Below, in pieces: positions 1 through 10,055 of a DNA stretch of 64,000 nt. Position numbers and translations under genes: made by a program. The notes below the pieces were generated by a model. It saw only the letters and a program-made list of their open reading frames with translations, was not told the DNA's origin and did not search any database. Source of the stretch: Dyadobacter sp. CY347 (GTDB lineage: Bacteria > Bacteroidota > Bacteroidia > Cytophagales > Spirosomataceae); the NCBI RefSeq assembly GCF_021502655.1, contig NZ_JAKFFT010000004.1:1054001-1118000 (forward strand), read 5' to 3'. The first letter of the stretch is position 1, and every line of letters starts with the position of its first letter.

Positions 1-105
1 ACGGCTTTCCCCCCGGAACGATTTTTGTTGGATTACATTGCTTTTGCGTAAATGCCGGGTATGGTGAATGGCGCAGGGCGAATTATCTCATCAAAAAGAA
101 TGATC

Positions 106-417
106 ATGAAAAAAGTATTTGTTTTAGCTGCAATGATCGGATTGTCGACGGCAGCATTTGCACAACAGGACGACTCGAAGACAAAAACGGAACAAGCTGT
201 CGATAATACGAAAGCTGCCGGTAAAAAAGCTGGCAAGGAGATCAAAAAAGACGCAAAAGTCGTTGGTGAAAAAACCAGAGATGGCGCTGAGGCAGTGGGT
301 GATGGTGTAGAAAAAGGCGCAGACAAAGTTGAAAAAGGAAGCAAAAAAGCTTACAAAGCAACGAAAAGAGAAGCGAAAGAAGCCAGAGAAGACATTAAAG
401 AAAAAGTAGATAACTAA
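106..417 (+). CDS. Small exported lysine- and alanine-rich protein
   Basis: About 103 residues starting at the ATG at 106. An in-frame ATG at 100 and upstream codons back to 52 are possible but would put extra residues before a classic signal peptide. Residues 1-19 (MKKVFVLAA...AFA) are a signal peptide with an AFA-QQ cleavage site. The mature part is low-complexity, charged and helical, built from repeats of the type KxAGKxxGKEIKKDAK / GEKxxDGAEAVGDGVEKGADK, recalling LEA-like or YtxH-type stress proteins of the Bacteroidota periplasm. I see no catalytic motif. It is followed at once by a strong terminator, so it is probably monocistronic. The function is unknown; a role in envelope stress is only a guess from composition. 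Confidence 0.75.
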   Translation: MKKVFVLAAMIGLSTAAFAQQDDSKTKTEQAVDNTKAAGKKAGKEIKKDAKVVGEKTRDGAEAVGDGVEKGADKVEKGSKKAYKATKREAKEAREDIKEKVDN

Positions 418-437
418 CGGAACCTACGTTCAGTTAG

Positions 438-480
438 ATGCCCGTCAGAACATTAGCGTTCTGACGGGCATTTGTATTTT
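438..480 (+). terminator. Rho-independent terminator of the small exported protein
   Basis: A 14-bp perfect stem (arms 438-451 and 458-471, core GCCCGTCAGAAC) with a 6-nt loop, then a T-rich tail to 480. It begins about 20 bases after the stop at 417. Confidence 0.88.
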
Positions 481-593
481 AAGGAGAATACATTTTGCGA
501 TATTCATCATTGGTGAAATTATTGTACTTATTGATAAACAGGAACTTAATTCCCTCAAACGGCCGTTAATGTTCAGTAAGTTTTTTGAAATTC

Positions 594-1826
594 ATGAGTC
601 GTAAGCAGTATTTTTTCATTATTCTCATTCTTGGCTTCCTGGCCACGGTAAGCCCTTTTTCCATTGACATGTATCTTCCTGGTTTCCCGCGAATTGCGTC
701 GGATCTGGGAACTACCATTGATCGGGTTCAGCTTTCCCTGACCAGTTATCTGATCGGGATTTGCCTTGGGCAAATTTTGTATGGCCCTTTGCTCGATCGT
801 TTTGGAAGAAAAAAACCTTTGTATGCGGGATTAGCCTTGTATGTTGTGGCTTCTTTTGGTTGTGCGCTTACCTCATCCGTAGACTCTTTAATTGTAATGC
901 GATTTTTTCAGGCGATGGGCGGATGCGTTGGCCTTGTGGCTTCACAAGCGCTTGTAAGCGACCTTTTTCCATCTGAAAAACGCGCAGAAGTTTTTTCGCT
1001 GATCACGCTCGTGATTGCCGTTTCACCAATGATCGCACCCACGATTGGCGGTTACGTTACGGCCTCCATTGCGTGGCAGTGGATATTTATCATCCTGGCC
1101 GGGATCGTTTCTTTGATCATTGGCGCCATTTATTTCTTCCTGCCAACGGGCAGAGCGGCGGATACTTCCGTTTCCCTGCGTCCCAAGGCGGTTATGAATG
1201 GTTTTGCAACGGTTATTAAGCAACCTCAATTCCTGATTTATACATTGGCAGGTGGCCTCGCAACAGCTGCTCCATTCGCTTATATTGCTGGGTCTTCGGA
1301 TGTTTTTATGAACATTTACAAAGTCAGCGAACAGCAATATGGGTGGATTTTTGCCTTTTTGGCTGTTGCAATGATCGGTTCCACGCAGTTGAATCACATT
1401 TTGCTCAAAAAATTCAAGAGCGAGCAGATAATTAAAGTAACATTGTTCTACCAAAGCATCGTCGGCATATTGCTTATCGCAGGGGTTTATAATAATTGGT
1501 TTGGGCTGTATTCGCTCATTGGAATGATGTTCATTTTCCTTACTGGTCAGGGACTTACGGGTCCTAACGGCTCTGCATTGTCGCTTGCTCCATTCCGCAA
1601 GCATACAGGGAGCGCTTCGGCGTTGATGGGAAGCTGGCGAATGGGTGCCGGGGCAATAATTTCTGCTATTGTGAGTATTCTGCACAACAACACAGCATTG
1701 CCGATGGTCGGAATGATGGCGGCTTGTTCTTTGGGCGGCTTGGTAATTTTACATACCGGTAATGCGGTAGTGAAGCATCACGCAAGCAGGAGAGAGGTGG
1801 AAGACGAAGTTTCTGTGCTGCTTTAA
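594..1826 (+). CDS. Bcr/CflA-family multidrug MFS transporter
   Basis: A 410-residue, 12-helix major facilitator predicted in the inner membrane, exporting drugs or small molecules by proton antiport. Near the N-terminus it has the Bcr/CflA signature: the first helix ends PFSIDMYLPGFP and is followed by the loop motif GPLLDRFGRKKPLY between helices 2 and 3. Length and helix pattern fit the Bcr/CflA subfamily, although the actual substrate (bicyclomycin, chloramphenicol or other) cannot be told. A TTG at 585 is also in frame; I prefer the ATG at 594, which starts MSRKQYFF directly before helix 1. It stands alone between a terminator and a convergent gene. Confidence 0.92.
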   Translation: MSRKQYFFIILILGFLATVSPFSIDMYLPGFPRIASDLGTTIDRVQLSLTSYLIGICLGQILYGPLLDRFGRKKPLYAGLALYVVASFGCALTSSVDSLIVMRFFQAMGGCVGLVASQALVSDLFPSEKRAEVFSLITLVIAVSPMIAPTIGGYVTASIAWQWIFIILAGIVSLIIGAIYFFLPTGRAADTSVSLRPKAVMNGFATVIKQPQFLIYTLAGGLATAAPFAYIAGSSDVFMNIYKVSEQQYGWIFAFLAVAMIGSTQLNHILLKKFKSEQIIKVTLFYQSIVGILLIAGVYNNWFGLYSLIGMMFIFLTGQGLTGPNGSALSLAPFRKHTGSASALMGSWRMGAGAIISAIVSILHNNTALPMVGMMAACSLGGLVILHTGNAVVKHHASRREVEDEVSVLL

Positions 1827-1946
1827 AAAATCAATTCATTCTTATAAGGTGCTGAGTTTGGAGCGCCAATGCGAGTGACGGATATCGCAGCCGCATTACA
1901 GGCAAAACGCTCCCTATTACCAGCACTTTTTGTCCCATTTCGCAGC

Positions 1947-2573
1947 TCAACGTTCCCTTGCCACTAAAATGCCCAAGCCATAATGTTGGGGATAATTGTA
2001 AAGTTTGTGACCCGTTTTTTTAGCGAGATCCTTCACAGCCCTGCGCACTTCGGGGAAGCTTTCCGTGTCATGAAAAATCGTACAATCGCTATGCTGCGCC
2101 GCCCAAAGGCCACATTCGAATGTTTCGGTGTAATTGTGCACAATGTCCACATGAGCCAGGTTATAGCGCTGGTTATCAGTGGCGATCCAATCCTTATAGT
2201 CTGACTTTACAAGTTGAATGTTCTCATAAGCCGCAAGCCGACGGCTCGTTTCTTCGAAATGTTCGTTTTTATTCACCGTATGAATGTCTCCCTCGAAAGT
2301 GTCCACACCCGTCACGCTTTTAAAATAATTTGAAAAAACCACAGCAGAATAGCCAAACTCCACACCGAATTCAATACAACGGTCCCGCTTTAAATCAAAC
2401 TGATCGATAATGTCTTCAACGATCATTTCCAGCCCTTTCCATGCCGAAACTATATCCAGCATTTTTTCGGGTGTCCGAAGATTTTTTGGCTTATAAGGTT
2501 TAATATCTTCAATAAAATTCTCCCGGATGTAAGTCCTTAATCCCATGGCGTGTTGCATATATAGTCGGTGCAA
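1947..2573 (-). CDS. Class I SAM-dependent methyltransferase-like protein
   Basis: About 208 residues. The middle shows a Rossmann methyltransferase core: motif I as CIEFGVEFGYSAVVF, the next strand VTGVDTFEGD with the acidic residue expected to hold the SAM ribose, then VKSDYKDW and VDIVHNY with the acidic ends of strands 3 and 4. The late segment FHDTESFPEVRRAV resembles Methyltransf_24/cephalosporin-hydroxylase-type enzymes that often modify glycans or small metabolites. Several in-frame ATGs lie in the first ten codons (MHRLYM, MQHAM, MGLRTY), so the exact start is open. It converges on the MFS gene. The substrate is unknown. Confidence 0.7.
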   Translation of the reverse strand: MHRLYMQHAMGLRTYIRENFIEDIKPYKPKNLRTPEKMLDIVSAWKGLEMIVEDIIDQFDLKRDRCIEFGVEFGYSAVVFSNYFKSVTGVDTFEGDIHTVNKNEHFEETSRRLAAYENIQLVKSDYKDWIATDNQRYNLAHVDIVHNYTETFECGLWAAQHSDCTIFHDTESFPEVRRAVKDLAKKTGHKLYNYPQHYGLGILVARER

Positions 2574-2769
2574 ACCTATGATAAAAAATCAAAACACAGA
2601 TAAAATTAGTGGGTTAGTGCCGTGCAAATGTGATATCCCGGAAAAAACAGCATAGAGCAGGACAGTTAACAAAATTGATTTTGGCATTATTGTCTCAATA
2701 AATGTGTATTTTTTTAGTTAATTAATTATATTAAATAAAATTTGCGCGTTTTTTCCTGAACCCACGGTT

Positions 2770-5091
2770 ATGATTTTTAGAGGAAGATTGATTTTGACCA
2801 CGCTGCTGGCTGGACTGGCTCTCTGTTTCCAGTCCTGCAACAAATCGTCAGATAACCAGGCTGTTGAAGAAGATATTCCCAAGGAAGTCAGCTACAACTT
2901 TGACATTCGCCCGATCCTTTCGGACAAGTGCCTGGCCTGCCATGGCCCGGATGCCAATAAGCGCGAAGCCGGTTTACGGCTCGATGTCGCCGAAGATGCC
3001 TTCAAAGCATTGCAGGAAAACCCCAAGGCGCACGCATTAGTGGCAGGTAAGCCAGAACTTTCAGAGGTTTATCTGCGCATTACCACCGCGGACACGTCGC
3101 TTCGCATGCCTCCCACAGGTTCCAATCTCAAATTAACACAGCGCGAAGTCGGGCTCATTGAAAAATGGATCAAGCAGGGTGCGAAGTATGAAAAGCACTG
3201 GGCATTTGTTGCGCCAAAAAAGCCAGCATTGCCCGAAGTCGATGATAAGGATTGGCCGAAAAATGAGATCGATTATTTCATTCTGGACAAACAGGAGCAA
3301 AAAGGGGTAAAACCCAACGAAGAGGCCGACAAGGAAAGGCTTCTGAAACGCCTCAGCCTGGACATTACCGGATTGCCGCCGACATTGAAAATGATGGACG
3401 AGTTCATGGCCGACAACAGTGCAAACGCCTATGAAAAAATGGTCGACCAGCTTTTGAAAAACCCCGCATACGGTGAGAAAATGGCCATTCACTGGCTTGA
3501 TCTGGCCCGTTACGCGGATTCGCACGGTTACCAGGACGACGGTTACCGTACACAATGGCCGTGGCGCGATTGGGTTATCCATGCGTTCAATAAAAATATG
3601 CATTATAATGACTTCGTCACGTGGCAGTTAGCCGGTGATCTGTTGCCAAACAGTTCCAAGGAGCAGTTGCTCGCCACAGGTTTTAACAGAAACCATAAGA
3701 TCACCGAAGAAGGCGGAGTTATCCCGGAAGAATATCGTATTATGTATGTTACGGATCGTAATGATCTGTTTGGTAAGGGGTTACTGGGCGTTACGCTGGA
3801 ATGTGCACATTGCCATGACCATAAATATGACCCTTTTTCGCAAAAGGAATATTACCAGATGTTCGCGTTTTTCAATACTGTGAAGGAAGTCGGGATTGAA
3901 TCTGTGATAGGCGGGCCGGAAACTTATGCGAAAAAACCGTTGATGGAGATTAGCAATCAGGATGTTAAAGACATTCTCACATTTGTAAATAAGCCGGATA
4001 CCAACCGTTTGATCGTGTCGGTAATGGGCGACCTGGATACATTGCGCAAGACGCATATCTTACTAAGAGGCGTTTACGATGCTCCGGGCGAAGAGGTGCA
4101 GCCAGCAACGCCGACTTCCATTTTGCCATTTGATAAAAACCTCCCAAAAAATCGGTTAGGGCTTTCCAAATGGCTTTTTGACAAGAAAAATCCTTTGACC
4201 TCCCGTGTTTACGTAAACATTCTGTGGCAGGAATTCTTCGGCAAAGGCATTGTCAAAACCTCCGGCGATTTCGGCATGCAAGGCGAGCTTCCTTCACATC
4301 CGGCATTGCTGGACTGGTTGGCAACGGATTTTATGGATCACGGCTGGGATGTCAAGCGGCTTGTAAAACAAATAGTTACGTCTGCAACTTACAAACAATC
4401 GGCGGTCGTAACGAAGGAAAAACTGGCTACTGACCCGGACAATATTTTGCTTTCGCGCGGACCGCGTTACCGCATTCATGCTGAGTTTATAAAAGACCTC
4501 GTGCTTGCCAGCAGCGGTTTGCTCAACAAAACGATCGGCGGGCCCAGTGTAAAACCTTATCAGCCTGCCGGGCTCTGGGAAGGCGCCACTTCCGGACGTG
4601 GTTTGTTATCGGTTTACAATCAGGATCATGGCGGTTCTTTGTATCGCCGCGGCATGTATACATTGATCAAAAGAACAGTTCCGCCGCCAACCATGAGCAT
4701 TTTTGATGCGAGTAACCGCGATCTGTGTGAAGTGAAACGATTGAAAACAAACACGCCGTTGCAGGCCCTGGTGATGATGAATGATCCGGCGGTGCTGGAA
4801 GCGTCGCGTGTGCTGGCAGCCAGGCTTTTGCAGGAAAAAAGTGCGTCGAAGGAGAAAATAACCAAAGCGTTCCGCTTAATTGTTTGCCGCAAACCGAGTG
4901 ATAAAGAACTGGACGTTCTGAGCGCGTATTACGACAAGCAATTGCAGTCCATCAAGCCCGGAACGGCGGAGAAAATGGTGACGGTAGGAGAGTATCCTTT
5001 GACCAAAAAAGTGGATAAAAAGGCGCAGGCCGCATTAATGCGCGTCATTTCCACCATTTATAATCTTGAAGAAACCATTACAAAATCTTAG
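2770..5091 (+). CDS. PSCyt1-DUF1549-DUF1553 cytochrome-like lipoprotein
   Basis: A 773-residue exported lipoprotein. The signal ends FQSC-NKSSDN near residue 23, followed by acidic residues. Residues about 45-135 are a planctomycete-type cytochrome domain (PSCyt1) with one haem motif, CLACHGPD, at about 54-58 and a likely distal Met in MPPTG. DUF1549 (about 150-370) and DUF1553 (about 440-730; LTSRVYVNILWQEFFGKGIV, LLDWLATDFMDHGWDVKRLVKQI) follow in the usual order. Such proteins are nearly always paired with a DUF1501 protein, as here 40 bases downstream. Their biochemistry is poorly known; a role in periplasmic polysaccharide or sugar oxidation is inference. First gene of an apparent three-gene operon. 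Confidence 0.93.
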   Translation: MIFRGRLILTTLLAGLALCFQSCNKSSDNQAVEEDIPKEVSYNFDIRPILSDKCLACHGPDANKREAGLRLDVAEDAFKALQENPKAHALVAGKPELSEVYLRITTADTSLRMPPTGSNLKLTQREVGLIEKWIKQGAKYEKHWAFVAPKKPALPEVDDKDWPKNEIDYFILDKQEQKGVKPNEEADKERLLKRLSLDITGLPPTLKMMDEFMADNSANAYEKMVDQLLKNPAYGEKMAIHWLDLARYADSHGYQDDGYRTQWPWRDWVIHAFNKNMHYNDFVTWQLAGDLLPNSSKEQLLATGFNRNHKITEEGGVIPEEYRIMYVTDRNDLFGKGLLGVTLECAHCHDHKYDPFSQKEYYQMFAFFNTVKEVGIESVIGGPETYAKKPLMEISNQDVKDILTFVNKPDTNRLIVSVMGDLDTLRKTHILLRGVYDAPGEEVQPATPTSILPFDKNLPKNRLGLSKWLFDKKNPLTSRVYVNILWQEFFGKGIVKTSGDFGMQGELPSHPALLDWLATDFMDHGWDVKRLVKQIVTSATYKQSAVVTKEKLATDPDNILLSRGPRYRIHAEFIKDLVLASSGLLNKTIGGPSVKPYQPAGLWEGATSGRGLLSVYNQDHGGSLYRRGMYTLIKRTVPPPTMSIFDASNRDLCEVKRLKTNTPLQALVMMNDPAVLEASRVLAARLLQEKSASKEKITKAFRLIVCRKPSDKELDVLSAYYDKQLQSIKPGTAEKMVTVGEYPLTKKVDKKAQAALMRVISTIYNLEETITKS

Positions 5092-5131
5092 CGCCGACAG
5101 CCAGGAGCTGAAAGCCGAAGTTTGAAATAAT

Positions 5132-6586
5132 ATGGAAAAGGAAATATTAGAACACGGGTTCAATTTTAACAGAAGACGCTTTTTGTCTTCCATGAGCCTT
5201 GGCATTGGAGGCGTAGCGCTCGGATCATTGCTAATGCCGGACCTGTTCAAGGGCGGCGGTATGGAAGAGGAAGGATTGGCCCCTGGCATTCCGCATTTTG
5301 CCCCCAAGGCAAAAAGGGTCATTTATTTATTTCAAAATGGTGCCCCATCCCAGCAAGAACTGTTTGATTACAAGCCAAAACTGCGCGAACTGCTCGGTAA
5401 GGAAATCCCGCCGTCGGTTCGGGGGACGCAGCGGCTAACCGGCATGACGGCCAACCAGGCATCATTCCCGCTTGTCGGATCATTCGCGGATTTCAAGCAA
5501 TATGGCGATTCCCGCGCTTGGGTGAGTGATCTGATGCCTTACACGGCTAAAATTGTGAATGATCTTTGTTTTGTTAAATCCATGTACACAGAAGCCATTA
5601 ACCATGATCCTGCGCTAACATTCCTTCAAACAGGCTCGCAACAGGGTAACCGTCCGAGCATGGGCTCGTGGCTGAGCTATGGGCTTGGTAATGAGAACAA
5701 AAACCTTCCCAACTTCACCGTTCTGCTTTCGCGCGGTGTAGGAAATGGACAGGGAGTTTATTCAAAATTATGGTCTAATGGTTTCCTGGATTCGGTGCAT
5801 CAGGGCGTGCAGTTCAGCAAGGGGGAAGACCCGGTTTTATATCTCCGCGATCCGGAAGGAATGGATCGTCACGACCGCCGGGACATGTTGGATAATCTTT
5901 CGCAGCTGAATGAGCTTTCATATCAGGAGTTTGGCGATCCGGAAATAACGGCCAAAATCAAGCAGTATGAAATGGCTTACCGCATGCAGACCGCTGTGCC
6001 GGAAGTGATGGATCTGTCCAAAGAATCAGACGATATTATTAAATTATATGGCCCAGAATGTCTGGTTCCAGGCACTTATGCCGCGAACTGCCTGCTGGCC
6101 AGAAAGCTTTCCGAAAATGGCGTGCGGTTTGTGCAGCTTTATCATCAGGGCTGGGACCAGCATGGTAACCTGCCTTTTGAAATAACAAAACAGGCTATGG
6201 ACGTGGATCAGGCATCCGCAGCATTGGTTACCGACTTAAAACAACGCGGGTTACTGGACGAAACGCTGGTGATCTGGGGTGGCGAGTTTGGCAGGACGAG
6301 TTACACGCAGGGCAAATTAACCGCTGATAATTACGGTCGCGATCACCATCCGAGATGCTTCACGGTATGGATGGCTGGCGGCGGCATTAAGCCGGGAATG
6401 GTTTATGGAGAAACGGACGAACTCGGCTATAACATTGCCAAAGACCCTGTGCATGTGCATGATTTTCAGGCTACTATTCTGCATCAGTTGGGCCTTAACC
6501 ACGAAAAACTGATTTTTAAACATTTGGGAAGAAGATACCGGCTTACCGATGTTTCCGGAAAAGTCGTGAAGGACATTATCAGCTAA
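5132..6586 (+). CDS. DUF1501 (sulfatase-like) protein with Tat signal
   Basis: 484 residues. The N-terminus carries a twin-arginine signal, NRRRFLSSMSLGIGGVALG (residues about 12-30), so it should be exported folded. The rest is DUF1501, an alkaline-phosphatase-superfamily relative; the family hallmark VIWGGEFGRT lies around residues 378-387, and GRDHHPRCFTVWMAGGGIK follows, with histidines that probably bind metal. The obligate-looking partner DUF1549/DUF1553 gene is 40 bases upstream and a cytochrome-LRR membrane gene is 45 bases downstream. The function is not established; the pairing suggests one extracytoplasmic complex. Confidence 0.93.
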   Translation: MEKEILEHGFNFNRRRFLSSMSLGIGGVALGSLLMPDLFKGGGMEEEGLAPGIPHFAPKAKRVIYLFQNGAPSQQELFDYKPKLRELLGKEIPPSVRGTQRLTGMTANQASFPLVGSFADFKQYGDSRAWVSDLMPYTAKIVNDLCFVKSMYTEAINHDPALTFLQTGSQQGNRPSMGSWLSYGLGNENKNLPNFTVLLSRGVGNGQGVYSKLWSNGFLDSVHQGVQFSKGEDPVLYLRDPEGMDRHDRRDMLDNLSQLNELSYQEFGDPEITAKIKQYEMAYRMQTAVPEVMDLSKESDDIIKLYGPECLVPGTYAANCLLARKLSENGVRFVQLYHQGWDQHGNLPFEITKQAMDVDQASAALVTDLKQRGLLDETLVIWGGEFGRTSYTQGKLTADNYGRDHHPRCFTVWMAGGGIKPGMVYGETDELGYNIAKDPVHVHDFQATILHQLGLNHEKLIFKHLGRRYRLTDVSGKVVKDIIS

Positions 6587-6631
6587 ATGCCCGGAAAATA
6601 AATGATTGATCAATTTATCGGCTAAATTTTA

Positions 6632-8803
6632 ATGCATTTGAGATTCAGGGTTTTTGCAGAACAGTTGTTAGTTGCCTCTAATATTGTCATTTTATTTTTA
6701 CTGATCTTCGAAAGCAAACTGGTCATTCCCGCCTGGTTACAAACCGTCGGGCGCATGCATCCGCTGATCCTGCATTTCCCGATTGTAATTCTGCTTATTG
6801 CTATGCTGCTGGAATTTTTCAGATTCCGGCCGGAGTATGCGACCAATCAGTTTTATAAGAATTTCCTGCAAAACATGCTGCTGGTCGGCTCGCTTTTCGC
6901 TGCTGTAACCGTAGTTATGGGCTTGTTTCTGTCCAGGGAAGAAGGTTACTCTGGGGACGTTCTCACTTTTCACAAATGGACCGGCGCGGGCATCTTCTTT
7001 TTCGCGTCATTCATTTATTTTATCAGAAATACGACTTGGTATAAGGCTCCTGTCGCAAAAGCGGGTGCTTTTGTGACGGTTGCTGCATTGGTGATGACAG
7101 GACATTATGGTGCTGCATTGACGCACGGCAGCAATTTTATCTGGGAACCGATCGATAGCCAGAAAACAATGGCGGCAGTTCCTTTGGAGCAGGCCGTTGT
7201 TTTTACCAATGTGATCCAACCAATTTTGGAACAAAAATGTACGAGCTGCCATAATCCGGATAAGCTGAAAGGCCAGTTGAATATGGCGGATGCTGAATCA
7301 TTGTTGAAAGGCGGCAAATCGGGCAAGCTGTTTGTGGCTGGAAATCCGGAGGTAAGCGTGCTGCTGAAACGGGTACATTTGCCCCTGGATGATAAAAAGC
7401 ATATGCCGCCAACCGGCAAAGCGCAGCTGACATTGCAAGAGATTTCTTTGCTTACACTTTGGGTAAAAAAGAATGCTGATTTCAAGAAAAAACTCACGGA
7501 ACTGCCTGCTAATGATTCGCTTAGAGTGTTTGCCACTGCGTATTTAAAGCCTGCCGAACAGGAGATTGCCTATAACTTCGAGGCGGCGGACGAGGAAACC
7601 GTTGCGAAGCTAAACACCGATTACCGCACCATTTTGCCACTCGCACGGGAATCCCCGGCACTTGCCGTGAACATTTACAATAGTGCAACGTATGATGTAA
7701 AGCAAATTGATGAACTAAGCGAGATAAAAAAGCAGGTTATATCATTGAACCTGAACAAAATGCCTGTGAAAGACGCGGATTTAAAGAGCATTACGCAATT
7801 TGAAAACCTACGCAGGCTCGACCTAAACTTTACAGATGTTACGGCCAACGGTTTGAAAACATTAGCATCATTAAAACATTTACAAAACCTCACATTATCC
7901 GGTACCAAAGTTGATTTCAATGATCTGAAAGCATTATTGCCCAATCTTAAACCGCTGAAAACAGTTGCAGTCTGGGACACAAAACTGACTGCTGCGGACG
8001 TGCAAAACTTACAAAATGCGAATAAGAACATTGACATTATCGGCGGGTTCAAAGACGATGGCAAGAGTCCTTTGAAACTAAACCCGCCACAGGTCAAAAA
8101 CAGCTCCACAATCTTCGCCAAATCGCTCGATTTGGAGCTCAGGCACACGATCAAGAATGTGGACATTCGCTATACTACGGATGGCTCGGAGCCGGACAGC
8201 GTTAATTCGCCGTTATTTGATAAAATGCTGGTTACCAAGAGCGGGACCATTAAAGCCAAAGCATATAAAGATGGCTGGTATGGAAGCGACCTGGCTATTT
8301 TTGAGTTTTTCAAAAGCGCCTATAAGCCAGACAGCGTCAACTTGTTAGCACCATTAAACCGGGTGCATCAGGCGGAAGGCGCCAAGACATTTTTTGATCA
8401 TAAATTGGGTCTTATCGGAGCCAATAACCCTGCCTGGGCCAACAACTGGGCAGGTGTGAAGGACAACGGCATGACATTTTTTTCAGAATTCAAAAAACCA
8501 GTCCTTATCTCGTCACTCGGCCTGCATTACATGGTCGAAGAGGATACAGGAATTTTCCCTCCCGAATCGATTGAAGTTTGGGGCGGTGATAATGCGCAGA
8601 GCCTCAAATTACTGACCAAGTTTAAGGCTCAAATGCCTAAGAAAGGGGATAGGCCCAGTTTGCAAACAGTGGAAGGAACATTCAAGCCGCAAAGTGTTTC
8701 TTACCTCAAAATTATTGCGAAACCATTGAACAAGATCCCGGACTGGCACAGGAGCAAAGGCAACAAAGCGCTGCTACTGGTGGATGAAATGTTCCTTAAT
8801 TAA
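6632..8803 (+). CDS. DUF2231 membrane / PSCyt1 cytochrome / LRR / chitobiase-like fusion protein
   Basis: 723 residues, a mosaic. Residues about 10-165 hold membrane helices of the DUF2231 type (GRMHPLILHFPIVILLIAMLL...). A PSCyt1 domain with haem motif CTSCHN lies near 202-207, with MPPTGKAQLT as the likely Met ligand region. Residues about 370-460 form leucine-rich repeats (LRRLDLNFTDVTANGLKTL / LQNLTLSGTKV). Residues about 500-560 match a chitobiase/beta-hexosaminidase C-terminal Ig-like domain (IRYTTDGSEPDS), and the C-terminus looks like a discoidin-type carbohydrate-binding fold. It probably anchors the upstream DUF1549/DUF1501 pair to the membrane and a glycan, and passes electrons; that is inference from domain content and operon order. 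Confidence 0.88.
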   Translation: MHLRFRVFAEQLLVASNIVILFLLIFESKLVIPAWLQTVGRMHPLILHFPIVILLIAMLLEFFRFRPEYATNQFYKNFLQNMLLVGSLFAAVTVVMGLFLSREEGYSGDVLTFHKWTGAGIFFFASFIYFIRNTTWYKAPVAKAGAFVTVAALVMTGHYGAALTHGSNFIWEPIDSQKTMAAVPLEQAVVFTNVIQPILEQKCTSCHNPDKLKGQLNMADAESLLKGGKSGKLFVAGNPEVSVLLKRVHLPLDDKKHMPPTGKAQLTLQEISLLTLWVKKNADFKKKLTELPANDSLRVFATAYLKPAEQEIAYNFEAADEETVAKLNTDYRTILPLARESPALAVNIYNSATYDVKQIDELSEIKKQVISLNLNKMPVKDADLKSITQFENLRRLDLNFTDVTANGLKTLASLKHLQNLTLSGTKVDFNDLKALLPNLKPLKTVAVWDTKLTAADVQNLQNANKNIDIIGGFKDDGKSPLKLNPPQVKNSSTIFAKSLDLELRHTIKNVDIRYTTDGSEPDSVNSPLFDKMLVTKSGTIKAKAYKDGWYGSDLAIFEFFKSAYKPDSVNLLAPLNRVHQAEGAKTFFDHKLGLIGANNPAWANNWAGVKDNGMTFFSEFKKPVLISSLGLHYMVEEDTGIFPPESIEVWGGDNAQSLKLLTKFKAQMPKKGDRPSLQTVEGTFKPQSVSYLKIIAKPLNKIPDWHRSKGNKALLLVDEMFLN

Positions 8804-8810
8804 GAGAAAA

Positions 8811-9989
8811 TCAGCTTTTCGAAACGCGTCTGAGCATTTCTGCGCATGCCCTCGCATTGTGATAGGGACATTTCCAGAAATTGATCTTATCGCCCTTCAC
8901 CGGCGTGCCGTCTGCCTTCACAGTGCCGTGCCATTCACCTTTTTCGTGATCCACAAATTTACCTACGATGTAATCCCAGCTGCGTTCGGCCTTCACTTTA
9001 TATTGCAGGTCATTGGTAAGCTGGTAAGCATTGTAAAAACCGACCATTTGCTCCGCCAGAACCCACCAGGAACGGTCCGTTTGCAAATGTTTCGTTTCGG
9101 GGTCGTATTCATAATTGAGCGCGCCATCTGCTGCAAGTCCCTTGCTTGCAGAATCAGCCATCGCAATGGCCACCTTTTTGAGCTTTCCGATCAGGCGTTC
9201 ATCATGCAGGATTTCGGCCGTTTCGAATAAAAGCCAGGAAGCTTCAATGTCGTGTCCATAGGAAACAATGTGGTCTTTGGGCTTCCATTTTTCATCAAAA
9301 AACAGCTCCATACTGTTCGTTTTCGGGTTTACGATCCTGGTAATGATCGCTTCCAGCATGTCGGCGGTTTGTTTTTTCAGTTTCGGGTCCGGCCACACGC
9401 TGTATAAATTGGCATAGGCTTCCACCAGGTGCAAATGCGTGTTCATGCTTTTGACCCATGGACTTTTACTCAGAATATAATCGTCTGTTTTGGTCCAGTC
9501 ACGTGCAAATGCTTCTCTATAACCGCCATTAACCGGGTCAAATGCATATTTTTCGATGGCATTGAATAATTCTTTTGCCTTGTCCAATGCAGGCTGGTGA
9601 TGTGTCACGCGGAAATATTCACTGAGCCCATACATGGCAAATGCATTGCCGTAAATCTGCTTTTTGGTTTCCAAAGGCGTCCCATCTGCTTTTACAGACC
9701 AATACACGCCGCCATGCTCGGGATCAAAAAAGTATTTGACCAGTTGCTGGTAAGCGCGGTCGGCTAATGTCAGATATTTGGCTTCCTTGAAAAGCCTGTG
9801 CGCAAGCGAGTAAGTCCACAAAATTCGGCCTGTTAACACCACAGAACGTTCAGCATCTTTTACAGGCTGGTTTTCATAATTCACCCGGCCATAAAATCCG
9901 CCTTTTTCCGGATCAGGGCCGTGTTCTTCCCAGTAAGTTAGGATGCTGATTAGTTCTTTCCTGAATGCTTCGGGAGTAAATTCGGCCAT
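8811..9989 (-). CDS. AGE-family epimerase, probably cellobiose 2-epimerase
   Basis: About 392 residues from the ATG at 9989 (MAEFTPEAFRKEL). The frame is open up to 10070, but that extension reads through a terminator hairpin, so the shorter start is preferred. It has an (alpha/alpha)6 barrel of the N-acylglucosamine/cellobiose epimerase family. Visible catalytic histidines are MNTHLHLVEAY, YGHDIEASWLLFE and WKCPYHNARAC, the triad seen in cellobiose 2-epimerases that convert the reducing-end glucose of beta-1,4-disaccharides to mannose. A cytoplasmic location is expected as no signal peptide is seen. It is convergent with the DUF1549/DUF1501 operon, ending 7 bases after it. Another AGE specificity cannot be excluded. 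Confidence 0.88.
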   Translation of the reverse strand: MAEFTPEAFRKELISILTYWEEHGPDPEKGGFYGRVNYENQPVKDAERSVVLTGRILWTYSLAHRLFKEAKYLTLADRAYQQLVKYFFDPEHGGVYWSVKADGTPLETKKQIYGNAFAMYGLSEYFRVTHHQPALDKAKELFNAIEKYAFDPVNGGYREAFARDWTKTDDYILSKSPWVKSMNTHLHLVEAYANLYSVWPDPKLKKQTADMLEAIITRIVNPKTNSMELFFDEKWKPKDHIVSYGHDIEASWLLFETAEILHDERLIGKLKKVAIAMADSASKGLAADGALNYEYDPETKHLQTDRSWWVLAEQMVGFYNAYQLTNDLQYKVKAERSWDYIVGKFVDHEKGEWHGTVKADGTPVKGDKINFWKCPYHNARACAEMLRRVSKS

Positions 9990-10055
9990 GTTCCAATTGG
10001 TTTTTTTAGAAAAAGTATGGGGCCGATCATTCATACTTATAACAATTTTGGGCAT

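Noticed and set aside
1023-1685. 220-codon minus frame inside the MFS gene
   Set aside because: Antisense shadow of a clear 12-helix transporter; rich in Asn, Arg and Cys without any domain.
2660-2680. GTTAACAAAATTGATTTT before the DUF1549 gene as a possible PHO-like site
   Set aside because: The second unit at +11 is GATTTT, not TTAA; no 11-bp repeat.
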